A DNA stretch of 64,000 nucleotides from Janibacter terrae NBRC 107853 (GTDB lineage: Bacteria; Actinomycetota; Actinomycetes; Actinomycetales; Dermatophilaceae): the NCBI RefSeq assembly GCF_001591405.1, contig NZ_BCUV01000007.1, positions 930,001-994,000 on the forward strand. The letters are read 5' to 3'. Below, in pieces: positions 51,973 to 60,222 of the stretch. Both the position numbers and the translations under genes were made by a program. The notes beneath the pieces are model-generated. The model saw only the letters and a program-made list of their open reading frames with translations. It ran no database searches and was not told the origin of the DNA. Each line of letters begins with the position of its first letter. Within the stretch, counting starts at the first letter, position 1.

Positions 51973-52562
51973 CGGCCCTCCTCGGCGAGGGTGTCCTCGA
52001 TCAGGCCTTGGAGGGTCGACTGCGTGGTCGCTCCGAGGACCACCGCAGCGATACGACCCTGGCGGTCGAGGACAGCGGTGGAGGGCTGGGTCGTCATTTT
52101 GCCTTGCATGGCGATCGAGGTGGTGCCGGACTTGTCGTAGATCGAGGGCCACGTGAAGCCCCACGTCTTGGCTTGTGCTCTGCCGGTCGCTACGGAGGAC
52201 TCTCGGAAGTTGATCCCGACGATCTGCACCTCCTCCCCCTTCAACTCCTTGTTCAGCGCGACGAGGTGTGGGGCTTCTTTGGCGCAGGGTCCGCACCAGC
52301 TGGCCCAGACGTTGACGACGACGACCTGGCCGCGGTGATCGGCGCTGTCCCACGTCTGGCCGTCTAGCGTTTCACCGGCGAGCTCGACGGGTTCGCCGCG
52401 CTGGGTCTCGTCGAAGGCGGTCACGCTGCCGTCCCCGGATCGATAGCCGAGGTCTTGCTCGTCCTTGGCGCCGGATGAGGAGCACGCGGCGAGACCACCG
52501 GTGGCAGCGATGGCACTGGCCGCGGCGAGGAGACTTCGGCGGGAGGGACAGCGTGCGGTCAT
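51969..52562 (-). CDS. TlpA/ResA-like thioredoxin lipoprotein
   Basis: A 197-residue protein with signal peptide and lipobox LAAC (Cys27), so it is membrane-anchored outside the cell. NVWASWCGPCAKEAPH carries the redox-active WCGPC, and TQPSTAVLDRQGRI the cis-Pro region of the thioredoxin fold. It is a reductant for extracytoplasmic disulfides fed by the coupled CcdA. It is the fifth gene of a Cd-efflux/thiol-redox set on the minus strand. Confidence 0.88.
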   Translation of the reverse strand: MTARCPSRRSLLAAASAIAATGGLAACSSSGAKDEQDLGYRSGDGSVTAFDETQRGEPVELAGETLDGQTWDSADHRGQVVVVNVWASWCGPCAKEAPHLVALNKELKGEEVQIVGINFRESSVATGRAQAKTWGFTWPSIYDKSGTTSIAMQGKMTTQPSTAVLDRQGRIAAVVLGATTQSTLQGLIEDTLAEEGR

Positions 52563-52705
52563 TCGGTCTCATGCTCCTGAGGTTGTCGCCGCGCGTGCGT
52601 GGATGCGCGGCAAGGTATCGGGGTCGTCGTTCGTCAGCGCCGAGGTGGCTGGAGGATGGCGCTCGGCCTCTCGGCGTGATGGCGATTCGGTCCACGGGGC
52701 AGTGA

Positions 52706-53337
52706 TCACAGGAGCGTGACCCAGTAGTCCCAGAACCTGATAGCGATGAGCACGATGATCACGAGGTACCAGGCGGTCAAGACCGCTGCGCGGTACTCGA
52801 TGAGCATCGCCACACCGCGGTGTGCGGGTGAAGCGAGGGAACCCTGATGACGCCGAAGGTTGTGAATGGTGGTGTGCCAGAAGACGGCGATGGTCACGAC
52901 CCACACGACCATGCAATAGGGACACAGTGCGCCGATGACGTACAGGCTCTGGAAGATCAGCCAGTGGATGAACACCACCGCGAGGGTCACCGCGGCTTGG
53001 GTCGCCACCCACAACCATGCACGAAGGCTTGTGGCACTGACCAGGACTGCTCCCAGCATGGCAAGGGCTGCGAACCCGGCGACTCCGATGAGCGGGTTGG
53101 GATGCCGAAGGCGTCTGCCTGCGGGGTGACCATGACCGAGCCGCAGGACAGGATCGGGTTGATGCTGCACGAGGGGACGTAGTCCGGGTTCTTGAGCAGC
53201 TCGATCTTCTCCACGAGCAGCACGACGGCGCAGAGCAGCCCGACCAGGCCCCCGACGAGGTACAGCCAGCCCAGTCCACGTGCCTTGACCGCAGCCGCCG
53301 GGGTGACGACGGCCGGCTCAGTCTTCGATTGCGGCAT
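52706..53337 (-). pseudogene. Vitamin K epoxide reductase family gene, frameshifted
   Basis: The first frame (from ATG 53337, inside the DsbA gene end) gives GWLYLVGGLVGLLCAVVLLVEK, then PSCSINPILSCGS and ADAFGIP. A second frame continues NPLIGVAGFAALAMLGAVLV and ALCPYCMVVWVVT with the CxxC pair. Together they form a normal bacterial VKOR of about 210 residues, but one base is missing near 53098-53102 (minus-strand ATCCCAACCCG). VKOR reoxidises DsbA-type proteins. It is either a real pseudogene or a sequencing error. Confidence 0.8.
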
Positions 53338-53962
53338 CAAGCTTGGTCTCGAAGTCGGCGATGGTGGTCGGCTCGATCTTTTTGCCGTCGAGGAAGAACG
53401 TGGGGGTGCCGGTGACGCCCAGTGTCTGGGCGTCCTTCTTGCTCTGCTCGATGCGCTGCGCGGCGGCGGGGTCCTTCAGGCTGGCGCGGTACTGCTTCAT
53501 GTCCAGCCCCAGCTCCTGGGCATATCCCTCGAAGGTCTTCTCCTTGGACGACTCAGAGTGGCTCCACTCGGTCTGCGTCTCGAAGAGCTTGTCGTGCATT
53601 TCCTCGAACTTGTCCTGTTCACGGGCGGCCTCGGCGGCTAGTGCCGCGTTCATCGAGTTTCCGTGGAGGGGGAGGTATCGCACCACGAAGGTCACGTCGT
53701 TGCCGTATTTCTCTCGCAGGTCTGTCATGACGGGGTGGGCTGCGCCGCAGGCCTCGCACTCGAAGTCGAGGTACTCCACGAACACTGCCTTCTTGCCGGA
53801 GGTCAGGCGGGGGCTGTCATCGCGCACCAAGGGCGCGGACGCCCCGTTTCCGGACCCCGTGGGTGCCGCTTCTTCGCTGGCCCGGCTGAACGTCACCGCA
53901 GCGACCAATGCCACCAGGACCGCCACGATCATGGCCATGGACAGTTTCAGGCTCTTGCTCAT
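53318..53962 (-). CDS. DsbA-like membrane-anchored disulfide oxidoreductase
   Basis: A 214-residue protein with an N-terminal membrane anchor (about residues 7-25) and a DsbA/thioredoxin_4 domain: DFECEACGAAHP holds the CEAC active site, and TGTPTFFLDGKKI the cis-Pro loop. It forms disulfides in exported proteins and would be reoxidised by the VKOR encoded next. It overlaps the cadA stop by four bases. If VKOR is really broken, DsbA here would lack its usual partner. Confidence 0.87.
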   Translation of the reverse strand: MSKSLKLSMAMIVAVLVALVAAVTFSRASEEAAPTGSGNGASAPLVRDDSPRLTSGKKAVFVEYLDFECEACGAAHPVMTDLREKYGNDVTFVVRYLPLHGNSMNAALAAEAAREQDKFEEMHDKLFETQTEWSHSESSKEKTFEGYAQELGLDMKQYRASLKDPAAAQRIEQSKKDAQTLGVTGTPTFFLDGKKIEPTTIADFETKLDAAIED

Positions 53963-55923
53963 CGGGTTCCAATCATCGAAGGGCGCTGCTGGCGCGCAGA
54001 GTAGTCATCGTTTCTGGCCTCAGGCTGGGAATGGCGCTGGGTGCGGATAGCTCGCAAACCGTTGGCGATGACGATGACCTCGGCGACCTCGTGGACCAGC
54101 ACGACCGCGGCCAAACCCAGCACGCCGAACAGAGCGAGCGGGAAGAGGACCGCGATCAGGGCCACGGACAGGACGACGTTTTGGGTCATGATCGCTCGTC
54201 CGCGGCGGGCATGTGCGAGGGCTTGTGGCAGCAGCCGCAGATCGTGGCCGGTGAAGGCAACGTCTGCGGACTCGACTGCAGCGGCGGAACCGCTGGCGCC
54301 CATCGCGATACCGACGGTGGCCGTGGCCAGCGCGGGCGCGTCGTTGATGCCGTCGCCGATCATCGCCGTCGGGGCCGTGTCCATCAAGGCGCGGATGTGG
54401 TCGGCCTTGTCCTGGGGCAGGGTCTCCGCGTGAACCTCTCGGATGCCGGCTTCACCGGCGATGGCCTGCGCAGTGCGAGTGTTGTCACCGGTGAGCATCA
54501 CGGTGGACACCCCCTGCTGGTGCAGGGCGGAGATGGCCTGGGCCGCTTCAGGGCGCAGCTCGTCGCGGATGCCGATCACGCCGCATGCTTGATCGTTGAC
54601 CTCGACCACAATGAGGCTCATGCCTTGGGTGGCCATGGCGTCGGCCTGCCCGCTCAGGTCGTTCGGGGCGACCCAGCGGGGGCTGCCAACGCGTACCCGG
54701 AGTCCGTCCACCAACCCGGTGACGCCGTGTCCGGCGTGCTCGTGGACGTCGCTCGCCGCAGGATGATCTGGTGAGGCAGCGACCACTGCCGCCGCCAGGG
54801 GGTGGGTGCTGGTGGCCTCCAGTGCCGCTGCCAAGGAGAGCACCTCCGCGTCGGTGTGACCGTTGGCCGCGTGCGTGGCCACCACCCGGGGCTCGTTGCG
54901 AGTCAGGGTGCCTGTTTTGTCGAAGGCGACCGTGCGGATCGTCCCGAGTTGCTCGAAGGCTGCTCCGGACTTGATGATCACCCCGAACTTGCTGGCCGAG
55001 CCAATCGCTGAGATCACCGTGACCGGGACCGCGATCGCCAAGGCGCAGGGTGAGGCCGCGACCAGCACCACCAGCGCACGCTCGATCCACGTCTCTGGGT
55101 CGTCCACGACGAACCCGTACGCCGCGATCAAAGCCGCGGCCAGCAGCACCAATGGGACGAGTGGTTGGGCGATGCGGTCAGCCAGGCGCGCACGCTCGCC
55201 CTTGTCCGCGTGAGCCTGCTCGACGAGCTCGACCATCTGGGTCAGGGAGTTGTCGCGCCCGTCGGCGACTGCTGTGATGCGCAACGTGCCCGAGGTGTTG
55301 ACCGATCCGGCCGCGATCTCGTCGCCAGGCGCGACTTCGACGGGGATCGACTCGCCGGTGATTGCCGAGGTGTCCATCCACGAGTGACCCGCCTCGACGA
55401 CGCCGTCCGTGCTGACCCGGTCGCCAGCGCCGACGAGAAGGACATCGCCCCGCCGGACCTGCTCGGCGGGGATCCGCTCGTCCGTTCCCGCTCGTGAAAC
55501 GACAGCGGTTTCCGGGATCAGGGACAACAACGCCCGCAGCCCGTGACGGGCCCGGTCCATGGCGCGGTCCTCAAGCGCCTCGGCGATCGAGAACAGAAAG
55601 GCCAGAGCTGCTGCCTCGCCCAGGTGCCCCAGCAGGACGGCACCCGTACCGGCGATCGTCATCAGCAGGCCCACACCCAGCCGGCCCTGCCCACGCCCCG
55701 TGACTAGGCGGCGGATGGCAGCCGGAGCAAAGGTCCAGGCACCCGCAGCCAAGCCGATCGCGTAGGACAGCACGCTCAGGCCCTCGGCGCCGCCGAATTC
55801 CAGCAGCAGTCCGGTCAGCCACAGCACTCCAGCGGAGGCTGGCAGTGCCAAGCCCTGATCACGCCACCACGGCGCGAGATCCTCAGTCACGGGCCCGTCC
55901 GTTCCGCAGCACACATCACTCAT
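53959..55923 (-). CDS. cadA: Heavy-metal P1B-type ATPase (Cd/Zn/Pb exporter)
   Basis: A 654-residue P-type ATPase: TGES actuator loop (TSAITGESIPVEV), CPx-type motif SPCAL (291-295), phosphorylation motif DKTGT (335-339), HP in THPLAAAVV, and hinge GDGINDAPAL. SPC motif and the adjacent CmtR regulator indicate export of Cd2+, Zn2+ or Pb2+. There is no N-terminal metal-binding domain, only a CC pair at residues 5-6. It starts two bases after the cmtR stop. Confidence 0.9.
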   Translation of the reverse strand: MSDVCCGTDGPVTEDLAPWWRDQGLALPASAGVLWLTGLLLEFGGAEGLSVLSYAIGLAAGAWTFAPAAIRRLVTGRGQGRLGVGLLMTIAGTGAVLLGHLGEAAALAFLFSIAEALEDRAMDRARHGLRALLSLIPETAVVSRAGTDERIPAEQVRRGDVLLVGAGDRVSTDGVVEAGHSWMDTSAITGESIPVEVAPGDEIAAGSVNTSGTLRITAVADGRDNSLTQMVELVEQAHADKGERARLADRIAQPLVPLVLLAAALIAAYGFVVDDPETWIERALVVLVAASPCALAIAVPVTVISAIGSASKFGVIIKSGAAFEQLGTIRTVAFDKTGTLTRNEPRVVATHAANGHTDAEVLSLAAALEATSTHPLAAAVVAASPDHPAASDVHEHAGHGVTGLVDGLRVRVGSPRWVAPNDLSGQADAMATQGMSLIVVEVNDQACGVIGIRDELRPEAAQAISALHQQGVSTVMLTGDNTRTAQAIAGEAGIREVHAETLPQDKADHIRALMDTAPTAMIGDGINDAPALATATVGIAMGASGSAAAVESADVAFTGHDLRLLPQALAHARRGRAIMTQNVVLSVALIAVLFPLALFGVLGLAAVVLVHEVAEVIVIANGLRAIRTQRHSQPEARNDDYSARQQRPSMIGTR

Positions 55924-55925
55924 CG

Positions 55926-56306
55926 TCAGACCCTCTGCTCATCGGCAACCAGCGCAGGTGCAGTCCCGCAACACAACGGCACGTCACAGTTCGCGTCCAT
56001 GCAGGGGACCCCGTCGTCGACCGCCAAAACCACGTCCATCAACGACTCCAACGCCCGAGTCAGATGCGCATCGGCGATCTCGTAACGGGTCCGACGGCCT
56101 TCCGGCGCGGTGATCACGATCCCGCAGCCACGCAGGCACGCGAGATGATTCGAGACATTCGTGCGGCTCAGATCGAGATCGCGGGCCAACTGCGCCGGAT
56201 AGCTCGCGTCCTGCAACAACGACACCAAGATCCGCGCTCGAGTCGGGTCCGCCATCGCCCTACCCAATCGATTGAGCACGTCCAGTCGAGCAGCACTATT
56301 CAGCAT
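55926..56306 (-). CDS. cmtR: CmtR-like Cd/Pb-sensing ArsR/SmtB repressor
   Basis: A 126-residue winged-helix protein closely resembling mycobacterial CmtR: LGRAMADPTRARILVSLL, HLACLRGCGIV and VVLAVDDGVPCMD. The three cysteines (two in LRGCG's region, CLRGC, and one in VPCMD) correspond to the known Cd/Pb ligands of CmtR (Cys57, Cys61, Cys102). It should repress cadA and itself and release DNA on metal binding. A C-terminal Cys-rich extension (CDVPLCCG) is extra. Confidence 0.9.
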   Translation of the reverse strand: MLNSAARLDVLNRLGRAMADPTRARILVSLLQDASYPAQLARDLDLSRTNVSNHLACLRGCGIVITAPEGRRTRYEIADAHLTRALESLMDVVLAVDDGVPCMDANCDVPLCCGTAPALVADEQRV

Positions 56307-56391
56307 TCAGTGACCATACATTGAAGACTGACTTGTGGGCCAGTCGAGCAACGGATGCCAACTGATCGCTCCATGGCGGTAGCATCGCTTC
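56306..56391. promoter_or_regulatory. Divergent promoter-operator, cmtR / arsR-CDF
   Basis: TTCA...TGAA ends enclose a partial dyad at 56306-56325 (TTCAGTGACC ATACATTGAA). On the minus strand TATGGT (56318-56313) is a -10 six bases before the cmtR ATG; on the plus strand TAGCAT (56380-56385) is a -10 six bases before the arsR ATG. Both transcripts look leaderless and the dyad covers the cmtR -10. Confidence 0.5.
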
Positions 56392-56769
56392 ATGACGATC
56401 AATAGCCAGCCTGAAGGTCCGGCTGCGATGGAAGTGTCTGACGCCTGCGCTGCCTTGTTCCATGCCTTGGCCGAGCCCACGCGCTTGGCGCTCCTGAAGC
56501 ACCTCTCCAGTGGGGAGCATCGGGTCCGTGACCTGGTCGACCACATGCACCTTGCTCAGTCGACGGTGAGCAAGCACTTGGCGTGCCTGCGGGACTGTGG
56601 GCTGGTGAGGGTGCGGACCGAGGGCCGGGCGTCGTGGATCTCGTTGGCCGATCCGTCCCGACTGTCTGACCTGTTCGAAAGCGCGGATGCGCTACTGGCA
56701 GCGTCGGGCGCGTCGTTGTCCCTGCGCGAGCACCGTGACCACGACCAACTTGCGACCGAGGAGGTCTGA
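56392..56769 (+). CDS. ArsR/SmtB family metal-responsive regulator
   Basis: A 125-residue winged-helix protein: ALFHALAEPTRLALLKHLSSGEHRV and STVSKHLACLRDCGLVRV. It has CLRDC in the DNA-recognition helix region, the same spacing as CmtR, and His-rich C-terminus (REHRDHDQ). It probably senses a divalent metal and controls the CDF exporter with which it overlaps (TGATG). It is divergent from cmtR, so the two sensors may share the intergenic region. Confidence 0.87.
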   Translation: MTINSQPEGPAAMEVSDACAALFHALAEPTRLALLKHLSSGEHRVRDLVDHMHLAQSTVSKHLACLRDCGLVRVRTEGRASWISLADPSRLSDLFESADALLAASGASLSLREHRDHDQLATEEV

Positions 56770-57704
56770 TGGGATCCGACCACCACCACGGCCCGGCAAA
56801 TGGGCAAGCGGGCAGTGGCTTGCGCAACCGTCTTCTGATTGCTTTTGGCATCACCTCGTTCATCGTCATCGCGCAGGCGATCGGTAGCGTCGTCACCGGC
56901 AGCCTGGCGCTGCTGACGGACACCGCCCACGCTCTATCGGACTCCACCGGCCTGCTGGTCGCGGTCATCGCGGCCACCATGATGCTGCGGCCCCCCAGCA
57001 GCCAGCGCACGTGGGGTTTCGCGCGAATCGAGATCGTCGCTGCCCTAGGCCAAGCGGTGTTGCTGCTGCTGGTGGGTTCTTACGCGGCCATCGAAGGGGT
57101 CCGCCGACTGGTTGAGCCCACGCAGGTCCAAGCCAGGGAACTGCTGCTCTTCGGCATCATCGGACTCGCGGCGAACATCGCCGCGATGGTGGTCCTGTCC
57201 TCCAGTCGCGACGCGAACTTCAACATGCGCGCGGCATTCCTCGAAGTGCTCAACGACGCCTTGGGTTCCCTCGGGGTGATCGTGGCCGCCATCGTGATCG
57301 CCACCACGGGGTTCCAACGGGCGGACACCATCGCCGGGCTGTTCATCGCGGCCTTGATCCTCCCCCGCGCTTACAAACTCTTGCGCGAGACCGTGCGGGT
57401 GCTGATGGAGTTCACCCCGAAGGACGTCGACCTGGACGCCGTGCGGACACATGTCCTTGAGCTGGAGCATGTTCGTGAGGTCCACGACCTGCACGCCTCC
57501 ACGATCGGCACTGGCCTACCCGTCATCTCCGCGCACGTCGTGATCGACGACGAGTGCTTCGAGTCGGGCCACGCACCGCAGATTCTGGAGCAGATCATTT
57601 CGTGTGTGAAGGAGCACTTTCCCGTTTCCTTCGAACATGCCACCATCCAGCTGGAGACAACCGCAATACGAGAGCGAGCATGCACCTCGGTTCAACACAC
57701 GTAG
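56769..57704 (+). CDS. Cation diffusion facilitator (CzcD-like) exporter
   Basis: A 311-residue protein with about six helices. HxxxD motifs are visible in SLALLTDTAHALSDSTG (helix 2) and in NMRAAFLEVLNDALGSLG (here N/L replaces the usual His, leaving D); a His-rich N-terminus (SDHHHG) and a cytoplasmic ferredoxin-like C-domain (DVDLDAVRTHVLELEHVREVHDLH) are present. It exports Zn2+, Cd2+ or Co2+ by proton antiport. Coupled to the ArsR gene upstream. Confidence 0.88.
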   Translation: MGSDHHHGPANGQAGSGLRNRLLIAFGITSFIVIAQAIGSVVTGSLALLTDTAHALSDSTGLLVAVIAATMMLRPPSSQRTWGFARIEIVAALGQAVLLLLVGSYAAIEGVRRLVEPTQVQARELLLFGIIGLAANIAAMVVLSSSRDANFNMRAAFLEVLNDALGSLGVIVAAIVIATTGFQRADTIAGLFIAALILPRAYKLLRETVRVLMEFTPKDVDLDAVRTHVLELEHVREVHDLHASTIGTGLPVISAHVVIDDECFESGHAPQILEQIISCVKEHFPVSFEHATIQLETTAIRERACTSVQHT

Positions 57705-57780
57705 GGCGACTTACCACCCTCCGGGGGTGTGAGATCCCCGGGTCGACGGCAGGGAATCGCCCAGCAATCTCGCCCCATGA

Positions 57781-58146
57781 GCAAGGCTGCCCGGGCGCTC
57801 ACTGGGCGTCACCGCGCTCAACCCCGACGGCGACGTCTTCGTCGGCCACGTTCCAGCGCGTTTCGTCCTGGAGTACCTGGCCGACCCACCGAAGGGCGCC
57901 CGTGGCTTGAGCGTGCCAGCCATGCCCGTAGGCACGCCCGGCATGGAGCAGGGTGACCAGTTCGACCCCTACGACGTGCTGCTGCTCACCGACGGCAAAC
58001 CGAGAGTCCTTGCCAAGGTGACCAAGGCTTTCGCACCAACGGGCTTAACCCCGATCTCGCCCCTCAGAGGCTCGTTCATGTCGAGCCCGGTCCGGCCCGG
58101 GAAGGCGCGCGAACATTCGCAGTCATCCGTCACGGCGTCATTGTGA
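57781..58146 (+). pseudogene. Remnant of a DUF411 metal-binding protein
   Basis: An open frame without a credible start encodes VGHVPARFVLEYLADPP, then LSVPAMPVGTPGMEQGD and QFDPYDVLLL. This is the C-terminal half of DUF411 proteins, which normally begin with a Cys-rich metal site (absent here) and occur with copper or other metal resistance genes. After about 58035 the frame becomes unrelated sequence. It is a truncated remnant, matching the metal-resistance theme of its surroundings. Confidence 0.7.
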
Positions 58147-58225
58147 GCTCGGCTCTACTTTCTACTCCGGATGGCGAAGTCCTGATTCGTGCCATCTAGG
58201 TCGCGTGTCGTACGCAGTCTTCGGT

Positions 58226-58252
58226 GCTTCTCGACATCTGATGTCGAGAAGC
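58226..58252. repeat. Perfect 12-base palindrome near the recombinase
   Basis: GCTTCTCGACAT and ATGTCGAGAAGC pair perfectly across CTG. The arms share TCTCGACA / TGTCGAGA with the palindrome at 49230-49258. It lies 182 bases beyond the 3' end of the serine recombinase gene; the surrounding 58147-58433 holds no gene that I can recognise. Confidence 0.7.
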
Positions 58253-58433
58253 GCTCTAAATTGGAGCAACGCGATTTCTATTTAAGATACGAAGATTTTG
58301 GGCGGGCGCACTCCGCCGATGAGCGCGCGGCAGGATGGCCGCCCCGCCAAGGCGATCGGGGCCGCTGGCTGTCAAGGGCCGGCGGCTCGTCGATGTTCAG
58401 CCGTGGCGGGTGCCTGCCGGGTATCTGGCGCGG

Positions 58434-59021
58434 TCAGGAGTCTTGTGCCTGGGCGGTGGCGTTGTGGCGGTAGAACGTGGCGCGGGACCACCCCACGAGC
58501 CGGGCAGCGTCGGTAGCGGTACGTCCTTTGGCGCGGGCATCGTTGACGATCGCGAGCTTCTCGGCGATCACGGCTGGCTCCACGCGGGGCCGCCCGAACT
58601 GGGTGCCGGACGCTTTGGCTGCGGCGATGCCGGCATTGACCCGTTCTGTGATCAGCTCCCGCTCGTATTCAGCCAGAGTGGCGAGCATGTTCAGCATCAG
58701 TCGTCCACTGGTGGTGGCGGGGTCAATGCCGTCTTGAATAGAGCGGATCCCGATGCCGGACTCGCGCAACAGGGTGACCGTGTTCAGCACATCGATCAAC
58801 GAGCGTCCCAACCGGTCCACTCGCCAGACCACGACCGTGTCTCCAGCGGTCGCGTACTCCAAGAGTCGGCGCATCCCTGGCCGTTGCGACGCGTTCTTGC
58901 TGCCCGAGGTCACATCCGAGAACACGTCCCGAGCTTCGACCCCGGCCGTCGCCAGCGCGTCCAGCTGCAACTGCGCGTCCTGACTGGCCGTGCTGATTCT
59001 CGTGTACCCCAGAAGTCTCAC
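58434..59021 (-). CDS. Small serine recombinase (resolvase/invertase family)
   Basis: A 195-residue protein. LLGYTRISTASQDAQLQ has the catalytic Ser10 region; VVVWRVDRLGRSL, GRLMLNMLATLAEYERELITER (given partly: LATLAEYERELI) and the C-terminal HTH (TATDAARLVGWSRATFYRH) complete the family pattern of Tn3-type resolvases and Hin invertases. Intact. It probably resolves cointegrates or inverts DNA at nearby repeats; no Tn3 transposase is present in the window. Confidence 0.9.
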   Translation of the reverse strand: MRLLGYTRISTASQDAQLQLDALATAGVEARDVFSDVTSGSKNASQRPGMRRLLEYATAGDTVVVWRVDRLGRSLIDVLNTVTLLRESGIGIRSIQDGIDPATTSGRLMLNMLATLAEYERELITERVNAGIAAAKASGTQFGRPRVEPAVIAEKLAIVNDARAKGRTATDAARLVGWSRATFYRHNATAQAQDS

Positions 59022-59475
59022 CTACCCATACTGCCTCAGAAACCCTTCCGGCGATGTCGCCTGAGACATTTCTCGTCGAGACACTTTTCCGAGACACTCC
59101 ATGAGCCGCAGAGCCGCGAGAACTCGATCCTCGGCAGCGACGTCAGATCGCGTCTCATCAACCTGTAGTTTCCTGAGACGCCACCACCGTGTCGCAAGAC
59201 GTCCCCGTCCCGGTGAAAGGTCCGGACGGGGTAAACGGCGACGAAATGCCTCCGGGAACTTCGGCAGGCGCTGCGACCTGCTCCCGACCCTCGGACTTAG
59301 CCTGCGGCAACCTTCGTTTGACCGACGCGAGACCGCTGCATACCGCCCAGAATGATGTACCTCTGCAGAGCCACCTGCTTCGTCGTCCGCGAGGCAGAGA
59401 GCGGGTCAGCTTCACCGGCGCGCGAAGCACCGAGCCTTCGCGGGCTGTCGGTAGCGAGTGGCATACCTTGTTGTC
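59022..59475. other. 454-base gap with res-like repeats before DUF5131 gene
   Basis: It lies upstream of the recombinase and of the DUF5131 gene. The first 160 bases hold the repeated octamers listed separately; the rest shows no gene or clear promoter. Confidence 0.55.
59061..59180. repeat. Possible res site of the recombinase
   Basis: A YGAGACR motif recurs: CTGAGACA 59061-59068, TCGAGACA 59076-59083, CCGAGACA 59089-59096, CGTCTCAT 59151-59158 (inverted) and CTGAGACG 59173-59180. Clustered and partly inverted subsites directly upstream of a resolvase gene are the usual form of a res site. Confidence 0.45.
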
Positions 59476-60222
59476 ATGGCGGACGGTAGCGGCATCGAGT
59501 GGACGGAAGCCACGTGGAACCCGACGACCGGCTGCGATCGCATCAGCCCGGGATGCGACAACTGCTACGCCCTCACCTTGGCCAAGCGACTCAAAGCGAT
59601 GGGTAACCCGAAGTACCAGGAGGACGGCGACCCGCGCACAAGCGGCCCCGGCTTCGCAATCACCGAGCACCCATCCGCGTTGGACATCCCACGCCGGTGG
59701 GCGTCGCCTCGCGTCATCTTCGTCAACAGCATGTCCGACCTCTTCCACGCGCGAATTTCGTCGTCGTTCATCCGCGAGGTCTTTCAAGTCATGGAGGAGA
59801 CGCCGCGACACACCTACCAACTGCTCACCAAACGGCCTCGTCGTGCGGCGCGTATGGCTGCCGAACTGCCGTGGCCAAGCAACGTGTGGCTCGGCGTCAG
59901 CGTGGAGACAACCGACCAGCTCTGGCGCATCGATGACCTGCGCCGAGTGCCCGCCGCGACCCGCTTTGTGTCCGCCGAGCCGCTCCTCGGCTCGCTTGCC
60001 TGCCTCGACCTCACTGGGATGCACTGGCTGATCGCCGGAGGGGAGAGCGGAGCCAACCACCGTCCCCTTGACCCGACCTGGGTGCGCGAGCTTCGCGACT
60101 CCTGCCGCGAGCAGGGCGTAGCGTTCTTCTTCAAGCAATGGGGTGGACGCACACCCAAGAGCAACGGGCGGGAACTCGACGGTCAGCTCTGGGACGAGAT
60201 GCCGGTGCCTACGCAGGCTTAA
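59476..60222 (+). CDS. DUF5131 (phage Gp37/Gp68-like) three-Cys-motif protein
   Basis: A 248-residue protein beginning MADGSGIEWTEATWNPTTGC; Cys20, Cys27 and Cys30 (CX6CX2C, then YA) form the three-Cys motif, a likely iron-sulfur or metal site resembling radical-SAM proteins. Further landmarks are VNSMSDLFH, YQLLTKRP, WLGVSVE, ISAEPLL-like VSAEPLLG, and GGESG. Family members occur on phages and islands beside TcmP genes. Function is unknown. GTG 59458 is an alternative start. Its 3' end overlaps the convergent tcmP gene by 14 bases. Confidence 0.85.
   Translation: MADGSGIEWTEATWNPTTGCDRISPGCDNCYALTLAKRLKAMGNPKYQEDGDPRTSGPGFAITEHPSALDIPRRWASPRVIFVNSMSDLFHARISSSFIREVFQVMEETPRHTYQLLTKRPRRAARMAAELPWPSNVWLGVSVETTDQLWRIDDLRRVPAATRFVSAEPLLGSLACLDLTGMHWLIAGGESGANHRPLDPTWVRELRDSCREQGVAFFFKQWGGRTPKSNGRELDGQLWDEMPVPTQA

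Noticed and set aside
39154-59068. GTCGCCTGAGACA occurs at 39154-39166 and 59056-59068, suggesting attachment sites of an island.
   Set aside because: A 13-base match between two places is expected by chance in 64 kb of GC-rich DNA, flanks do not match, and no integrase or tRNA target is present.
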